NCBI GenBank assembly: GCA_964655005.1 | Contig: CAZZKE010000034.1 | Location: 1 to 31,001 of the forward strand | Direction of reading: 5' to 3' | Length of the DNA stretch: 31,001 nt | Source of the DNA: CAZZKE01 sp964655005 | GTDB lineage: Bacteria; Pseudomonadota; Alphaproteobacteria; Rhodospirillales; JABHCV01 | In this document: piece after piece, positions 29,171-31,001 of the stretch | Layout: each line of letters starts with the position of its first letter | Position numbering within the stretch: the first letter of the stretch is position 1 | Notes under the pieces: generated by a model | What the model saw: only the letters and a program-made list of their open reading frames with translations | Told to the model about the DNA's origin: nothing | Databases searched by the model: none | Made by a program: the position numbers and the translations under genes

Positions 29171-31001
29171 TTAGCGATCGGCATGGTCGCCTTGCTGGCC
29201 GTCGTCGCGCCGGTCCTGTGGCGGCAGGCCGGTCGTTTGGCAAAACTGCGGGGCGAAAATTACCGTCTCGCGGCGGAAACGGAACGGCTGGGTGAAATCC
29301 TCGCCGCCGCGCCGGACGGCCTGTTGATCCGGGACCACGCCAGTGGCGCCGAAATTTGCTCTCGCCGTCTGGCGGCGCTGCTGGACCTGGGGGCCGACAC
29401 CGGTTTCTCCAAGGTGCTGTCACGCTTCGAAGGGGCGGCGGCGGAAAGCCTGGATGCGGCGTTCCGGGACCTGCACCGCGACGGTAAACCGTTCGACCTG
29501 TCGCTTGAGCGGGATGGCCGGCTGTTTCAGGCGACCGGCTGCCGTACCGCTTCCCTGGACGATCTGATGTGGCTTCGCGAAGTGACCACCGCCCCGGCCG
29601 GGCGGGAAACCGAAAATGACCGGGCCGCCTTCGAGCACTTTACCGCCGTGCTGGACGTTCTGCCACTGGCCGTGTGGATCAGGGATAGCCGGTCGAACGT
29701 CATTTTCGCCAATCGGGCCGCCAAACTGGCCGAACCGAACCTGGCCGATATGATAAAAACGGAAATTCCCGCCCGGGGTTGGTCCGGATCCATCGGTTTG
29801 GCCGTCGAACGTGACAAGAAACACCTGGAACCGTCGGCCCTCGATCACCTGACGACGGCCATCGCAATCTTCGATGCCGACACCAGACTGACCTTTTCCA
29901 ACGCCGCCTTCGCGAAATTATGGGACCTGAAACAGGACTGGCTGGACGGCGCCCCGGATATGGGCGAAATTCTGGATCATCTGCGCATTCGACGCCGCTT
30001 GCCGGAAGTCGCCGATTTCAAGGCTTTCCGGGATCGGCAGTTGGCGCTGTTCAACGACCTGTCCGGTTCTGAAAATACCATGCTGCACTTGCCCGATGGC
30101 CGCACCATCGCGCGGTTCGCCGCGCCCTACACGGGCGGCGGGCTGTTTTTCTGGTTCGAAGACGATACCGGGCGGCTGGATCTGGAAAGATCCTTCAACG
30201 CCCTGAACGCGGTGCAGCGCGAGACTCTGGATAATCTGTACGAGGGGATCGCGGTATTTGGCAGCGATGGCCGGCTCAAGCTGTCTAATCCGGCGTTCGC
30301 CAAAATCTGGGAGCTATCGACCGAATTTCTGGAACGGACCCCCCGGTTGGGTGATTTCATCGACGCCACCCGCCCGCTGGTCACCGGCCCCGGTGATACC
30401 GACGATGCGGCCTGGGCCAACCATGTGAAAAAAGTCGTGGCCCGGCTGTCGGGACGGCGCAATTATACCGGTCGCATCGAACTGGCTAACGGCATGATTG
30501 TTGATTTCAGCAACGTGGCGCTGCCCGATGGCGCCATGCTGCTCAGCTATCTTGATGTTTCCGACAGCGCCCGCGTGGAAGCCGCCCTGCGCCAGCGGGC
30601 CGAGGCGCTGGATCAGGCGAACCGGCTGAAATCGGAATTTATCGCCAATGTGTCGCATGAAGTTACCACGCCGCTGGCCAGCCTGATCGGTTACGCCGAC
30701 ATAATGGCCCAGGAAAACCATGGCCAGCTGAACGCCCGGCAAAAGGAATACAGCCAGGGAATTCTCGACAACGCCCAGGGCCTGATGGAAGTCATCAACG
30801 ATATCCTCGATCTGGCGACTATCGAGGCCGGCATGATGACCCTGCAACTGGATACGGTCGAGTTGCACACCATGCTGGCGTCGCTGGTGCATCTGATTCG
30901 CGAACGGGCCCGACGGAAAAACCTGAAAGTCAATTTCGACTGCCCACCCGATATCGGCTGGATCGTCGCCGACGAAAAACGCCTGCGTCAGGTGCTGTTC
31001 A
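29144..31001 (+). CDS. Multi-PAS sensor histidine kinase (3' end outside window)
   Basis: An open frame running off the window, 619 codons so far. From the ATG at 29144, inside the mobile element, it reads MSHSFYNLVL and joins AIGMVALLAVVAPVLW, one membrane segment. The next native ATG is 29183. PAS-type domains follow, at about residues 175-215 (VLPLAVWIRDS), 240-290 (TAIAIFDAD) and 365-410 (EGIAVFGSDG). The HisKA domain has the phospho-acceptor in FIANVSHEVTTPLASLIGY (His505 from 29144, His492 from 29183). The ATPase domain begins near the end. The kinase order after ahcY is common in Rhodospirillales as I recall. Neither start has a clear ribosome site; signal and partner regulator are unknown. 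Confidence 0.85.
   Translation, partial: MSHSFYNLVLAIGMVALLAVVAPVLWRQAGRLAKLRGENYRLAAETERLGEILAAAPDGLLIRDHASGAEICSRRLAALLDLGADTGFSKVLSRFEGAAAESLDAAFRDLHRDGKPFDLSLERDGRLFQATGCRTASLDDLMWLREVTTAPAGRETENDRAAFEHFTAVLDVLPLAVWIRDSRSNVIFANRAAKLAEPNLADMIKTEIPARGWSGSIGLAVERDKKHLEPSALDHLTTAIAIFDADTRLTFSNAAFAKLWDLKQDWLDGAPDMGEILDHLRIRRRLPEVADFKAFRDRQLALFNDLSGSENTMLHLPDGRTIARFAAPYTGGGLFFWFEDDTGRLDLERSFNALNAVQRETLDNLYEGIAVFGSDGRLKLSNPAFAKIWELSTEFLERTPRLGDFIDATRPLVTGPGDTDDAAWANHVKKVVARLSGRRNYTGRIELANGMIVDFSNVALPDGAMLLSYLDVSDSARVEAALRQRAEALDQANRLKSEFIANVSHEVTTPLASLIGYADIMAQENHGQLNARQKEYSQGILDNAQGLMEVINDILDLATIEAGMMTLQLDTVELHTMLASLVHLIRERARRKNLKVNFDCPPDIGWIVADEKRLRQVLF

Overview
The window reads as a chromosomal segment of a GC-rich alphaproteobacterium, most likely of the Rhodospirillales. 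This rests on protein character and gene order: gltBD, a napFDAGHBC operon, and the typical alphaproteobacterial block chvI-chvG-hprK-rapZ-EIIA(Man)-HPr-EI followed by ahcY and a PAS histidine kinase. Species cannot be named from the sequence alone.

Layout. (1) 1-350: a plausible gltB promoter directly followed by a 263-bp non-autonomous inverted-repeat element. (2) 351-6403: gltB and gltD (NADPH glutamate synthase). (3) 6404-12687: an FNR-type site and napFDAGHBC, encoding periplasmic nitrate reductase. (4) 12695-13948 (-): a membrane diguanylate cyclase convergent with napC. (5) 14023-16108: a tightly overlapping chain vapB-vapC-DUF423-voltage-gated cation channel, with a palindromic operator on its promoter. 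(6) 16111-20799 (-): GTP-type PEP carboxykinase, a membrane-anchored coiled-coil protein, and a four-gene module of two DUF1538 membrane proteins, a PII-like protein and a two-CBS protein. (7) 20965-27376: ChvI/ChvG two-component system, short HprK, RapZ, then an incomplete PTS (EIIA-Man, HPr, EI) with no sugar permease. (8) 27440-28841: ahcY and its strong terminator. (9) 28869-31001: a multi-PAS histidine kinase that runs off the window.

Functional themes are nitrogen assimilation, anaerobic nitrate respiration, carbon and phosphate-state signalling (PTS, HprK, RapZ, PEPCK, ChvIG) and the methyl cycle (AhcY).

The most unusual structure is a family of mobile elements seen three times (43-305, 24706-24887, 28908-29170). 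Each is bounded by 3-bp target duplications (TTA, TAA, TTA) and TACCAA...TTGGTA ends, and the full-length copies fold end to end as a cloverleaf. One copy lies between promoter and gene (gltB). One lies exactly on the rapZ stop codon inside the PTS operon and is an inverted and deleted isomer. One broke the N-terminus of the histidine kinase and supplies a replacement in-frame start codon. A 39-bp palindrome with the same ends and a TAA duplication sits on the ahcY stop codon. Two other points stand out: the DUF1538/PII/CBS module, whose transported substrate is unknown, and a VapC toxin that has lost one conserved catalytic aspartate.
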